Shown here: piece after piece, positions 6,992 through 8,994 of the stretch
Layout of the letters: each line of letters starts with the position of its first letter
Numbering within the stretch: the first letter of the stretch is position 1
From: Gammaproteobacteria bacterium
GTDB taxonomy: Bacteria > Pseudomonadota > Gammaproteobacteria > Chromatiales > Chromatiaceae
Reading direction: 5' to 3'
Length of the DNA: 8,994 nucleotides
Assembly (NCBI GenBank): GCA_019136395.1
Contig: JAGVUH010000103.1
Coordinates: 1-8,994 of the forward strand
Notes under the pieces: model-generated
The model's database searches: none
Told to the model about the DNA's origin: nothing
Seen by the model: only the letters and a program-made list of their open reading frames with translations
Position numbers and translations under genes: made by a program

Positions 6992-8994
6992 TTGCCTCCC
7001 CCCGTCGTCCGCCTCAGGGAGCTGAGTCACAGCTACGGCAAGGTGCGGGCCCTGGCGGGGGTGAGCCTGGAACTACCCGCCGGCGCCGTCTGCGGCCTGA
7101 TCGGCCCGGACGGGGTTGGCAAGTCCACCCTCCTGGGCCTCATCGCCGGGGTGCGGCGGATCCAGACCGGCCGGGTCGAGGTCCTGGGCCAGGACCTGCG
7201 CCGGCCCGCCGGGCGGGAGCGGGTGGTGGAGCGCGTCGCCTACATGCCCCAGGGTCTGGGGCGGAACCTCTATCCCAGCCTGTCGATTCGCGAGAACCTG
7301 GACTTCTTCGGCCGGCTCTTCGGTCAGGACCGGCCGACCCGGGCCGCCCGTATCGCCGAGTTGACCCAGGCCACGGGCCTCGCCCCCTTCGCCGATCGCC
7401 CGGCCATGAACCTCTCCGGGGGCATGAAGCAGAAGCTGGGCCTGTGTTGCGCCCTCATCCACGAGCCGGACCTGCTGATCCTGGACGAGCCCACCACCGG
7501 CGTGGACCCCCTGTCCCGGCGCCGCTTCTGGGAGCTGATGGACCGCCTGCGCCAGCGTCGCCCGGACCTGAGCGTGCTGGTGTCCACCGCCTACATGGAG
7601 GAGGCGGCCCGCTTCGACCACCTGGTGGCGATGGACGCGGGCCAGGTCCTGGCCCAGGGACGCCTGGCGGATCTGCGGGCGCGCACCGGGGAAGAGGACC
7701 TGGAGGCGATCTTTGTCGCCTTGTTGCCGGCGGAAAAGCGGGGGGACCACCGCCGCCTGATCGTCCCGCCCCGGCGGACGGATGGCGACGGCGGGCCCGC
7801 CATCCGCGCTCTGGGGCTCAGTCGCCGCTTCGGGGACTTCGTCGCCGTGGCGGACGTCAGCCTGGACATCCACCCGGGGGAGATCTTCGGTTTTCTCGGC
7901 TCCAACGGCTGTGGCAAGACGACCACCATGCGCATGCTGACCGGCCTGCTGCCGGCCAGCGCCGGTCAGGCCTGGGTCTTCGGTCAGCCGGTGGCGGCCG
8001 AGGACGCGGCCCTGCGCCAGCGCCTGGGGTTCATGTCCCAGTCCTTCTCCCTCTATGGGGAACTCAGCGTGCGGCGCAACCTGGACCTCCACGCCCGGCT
8101 GTACCGGTTGCCGGCGGGGCGGATTCCCCAGCGCATCGCGGAACTGGCGGCGCGCTTCGGTCTGGAACCCTATCTCGAGGCCCGCGCCGAGGAACTGCCC
8201 CTTGGCATGCGCCAGCGCCTGTCCCTGGCGGTGGCGGTGATCCACGCGCCGGCGTTGCTCATCCTGGACGAGCCCACTTCCGGCGTTGACCCCATCGCCC
8301 GGGATCGTTTCTGGGAGGAACTCGTCGCCCTCTCCCGGGACCAGGGGGTCACCCTCTTCATCTCCACCCACTTCATGAACGAGGCGGAACGTTGCGATCG
8401 ATTGTCCCTGATGCACGCCGGGCGCGTCCTCGCCCAGGGAACGCCGGCGGACCTCAAGGCCGCCCAAGGGGTGGCGACCCTGGAGGAGGCCTTCATCGCC
8501 TACATGGAGCAGGGGGCCTTGGACGAGGAGGTCGCGAGTGGCCAGCCGGCCGGGGGCCCGGCGGCGGACCAATCGATGGACGTACCAAAGGACGTTACAG
8601 CGGACGGATCGGTGGATGGCCCAGTGGACGGATCAGGGTATAGACCAGTGGACAAACCGGCGGAAAAGCCGGAGGACGCATTGGCGGACAACCCTCCGGA
8701 CGAACCGCCGGAAAAACCAGCAGACAACACTCTGAAGAACCCGACGGATAAAAAGGGGACCAGGCTACCGCCGCCAGTGCCCCCTGCCCATCCCATTCAC
8801 TTTGCCTTCCCAGTCCATTCAGCCTACTCGGCTAACCCGGCCCCCACAGCCCACCCGGGCCGTCGTCCGCGCTTTTCCCGGCGCCGGCTCTGGGCTTATG
8901 CCCGGCGCGAGGGGGCGGAACTGGTCCGGGATCCCATTCGCCTGGCCTTTGCCCTCCTGGGGCCGGTCCTGCTGATGATCGCGATGGGTTTTGG
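6992..8994 (+). CDS. rbbA: RbbA-type ABC-ABC-permease fusion protein, 3' end beyond the window
   Basis: Two ABC ATPase domains are followed by an ABC-2 permease. Domain 1: Walker A GPDGVGKS (38-45), Q-loop in [11 protein letters not shown], signature LSGGM (141-145), Walker B LLILDEP (161-167), with Ala200 where the switch His is expected (STAYMEEA). Domain 2: Walker A GSNGCGKT (303-310), Q-loop in FMSQSFSLY, degenerate signature LPLGM (402-406), Walker B LLILDE (422-427) and His460 (STHFMNEA). A linker of about 125 residues (508-632) leads to [18 protein letters not shown] and the first membrane helix at the right edge. The same motifs occur in E. coli RbbA, a 911-residue ribosome-associated ATPase encoded beside yhiI; a transport role is also plausible. 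No ATG fits. TTG at 6992, 7 nt after the yhiI stop, gives an N-terminus [19 protein letters not shown] at 6986, 7 nt after GGGAG, is the alternative. About 245 residues should follow beyond the window. Confidence 0.92.
   Translation, partial: MPPPVVRLRELSHSYGKVRALAGVSLELPAGAVCGLIGPDGVGKSTLLGLIAGVRRIQTGRVEVLGQDLRRPAGRERVVERVAYMPQGLGRNLYPSLSIRENLDFFGRLFGQDRPTRAARIAELTQATGLAPFADRPAMNLSGGMKQKLGLCCALIHEPDLLILDEPTTGVDPLSRRRFWELMDRLRQRRPDLSVLVSTAYMEEAARFDHLVAMDAGQVLAQGRLADLRARTGEEDLEAIFVALLPAEKRGDHRRLIVPPRRTDGDGGPAIRALGLSRRFGDFVAVADVSLDIHPGEIFGFLGSNGCGKTTTMRMLTGLLPASAGQAWVFGQPVAAEDAALRQRLGFMSQSFSLYGELSVRRNLDLHARLYRLPAGRIPQRIAELAARFGLEPYLEARAEELPLGMRQRLSLAVAVIHAPALLILDEPTSGVDPIARDRFWEELVALSRDQGVTLFISTHFMNEAERCDRLSLMHAGRVLAQGTPADLKAAQGVATLEEAFIAYMEQGALDEEVASGQPAGGPAADQSMDVPKDVTADGSVDGPVDGSGYRPVDKPAEKPEDALADNPPDEPPEKPADNTLKNPTDKKGTRLPPPVPPAHPIHFAFPVHSAYSANPAPTAHPGRRPRFSRRRLWAYARREGAELVRDPIRLAFALLGPVLLMIAMGF
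8564..8755 (+). repeat. Tandem 12-bp (tetrapeptide) repeat in the RbbA linker, about 16 units
   Basis: Read in frame, the sequence divides into 16 consecutive four-codon units: [64 protein letters not shown]. The second position is D or E in 14 of 16 units. The fourth is P in nine and S or T in five. The DNA units resemble GTGGACGGATCA or GCGGACAACCCT, so the period is exactly 12 bp with no indels. Such an acidic, proline-rich string is expected to be disordered and extended. E. coli RbbA has only a short linker here. Confidence 0.8.

Noticed and set aside
7073..8572. A 499-residue open frame on the minus strand opposite rbbA
   Set aside because: The plus strand encodes two ABC ATPase domains with all motifs in place. 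The antisense frame is Q/G/H/R-rich, has no recognisable domain, and results from GC-rich codons lacking antisense stops.

Overview
This is a GC-rich bacterial window with strongly G/C-ending codons. It carries close relatives of the Escherichia coli proteins Aas/LplT, YhiI and RbbA. Together these suggest a high-GC gammaproteobacterium, possibly of the Chromatiales type. The taxonomic guess is inference; no rRNA, tRNA, mobile element or CRISPR array is visible to test it.

Left half, minus strand (1-4469): a ThrE-type amino-acid exporter (3189-4469) lies upstream of a large fused phospholipid-recycling protein. That protein combines an LplT-like lysophospholipid flippase, a PlsC-type acyltransferase and an acyl-ACP synthetase (Aas). 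Its reading frame is broken near position 781-784 by an apparent one-base deletion. As a result the AMP-binding domain continues in another frame from there to the left edge, where the gene is cut off.

Centre (4470-4742): a divergent intergenic region. It holds a candidate promoter for each side. On the rightward side an 8-bp perfect inverted repeat brackets the candidate -10 element and looks like an operator.

Right half, plus strand (4743-8994): a tightly spaced set of three genes. The first encodes an unrecognised soluble, helical, coiled-coil protein of about 335 residues. The second encodes a YhiI-type HlyD-family membrane-fusion protein. The third encodes an RbbA-type ABC-ABC-permease fusion that runs off the right edge. 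The fusion and the adaptor probably form an envelope export system, with the unknown protein as a candidate accessory subunit.

The most unusual sequence is in this right-hand set. RbbA has a long linker built from about 16 tandem four-residue units with an exact 12-bp period. YhiI has a 60-residue disordered-looking tail with similarly atypical codon use. The two ATPase domains of RbbA are degenerate in complementary ways, which predicts one canonical and one degenerate ATP site.
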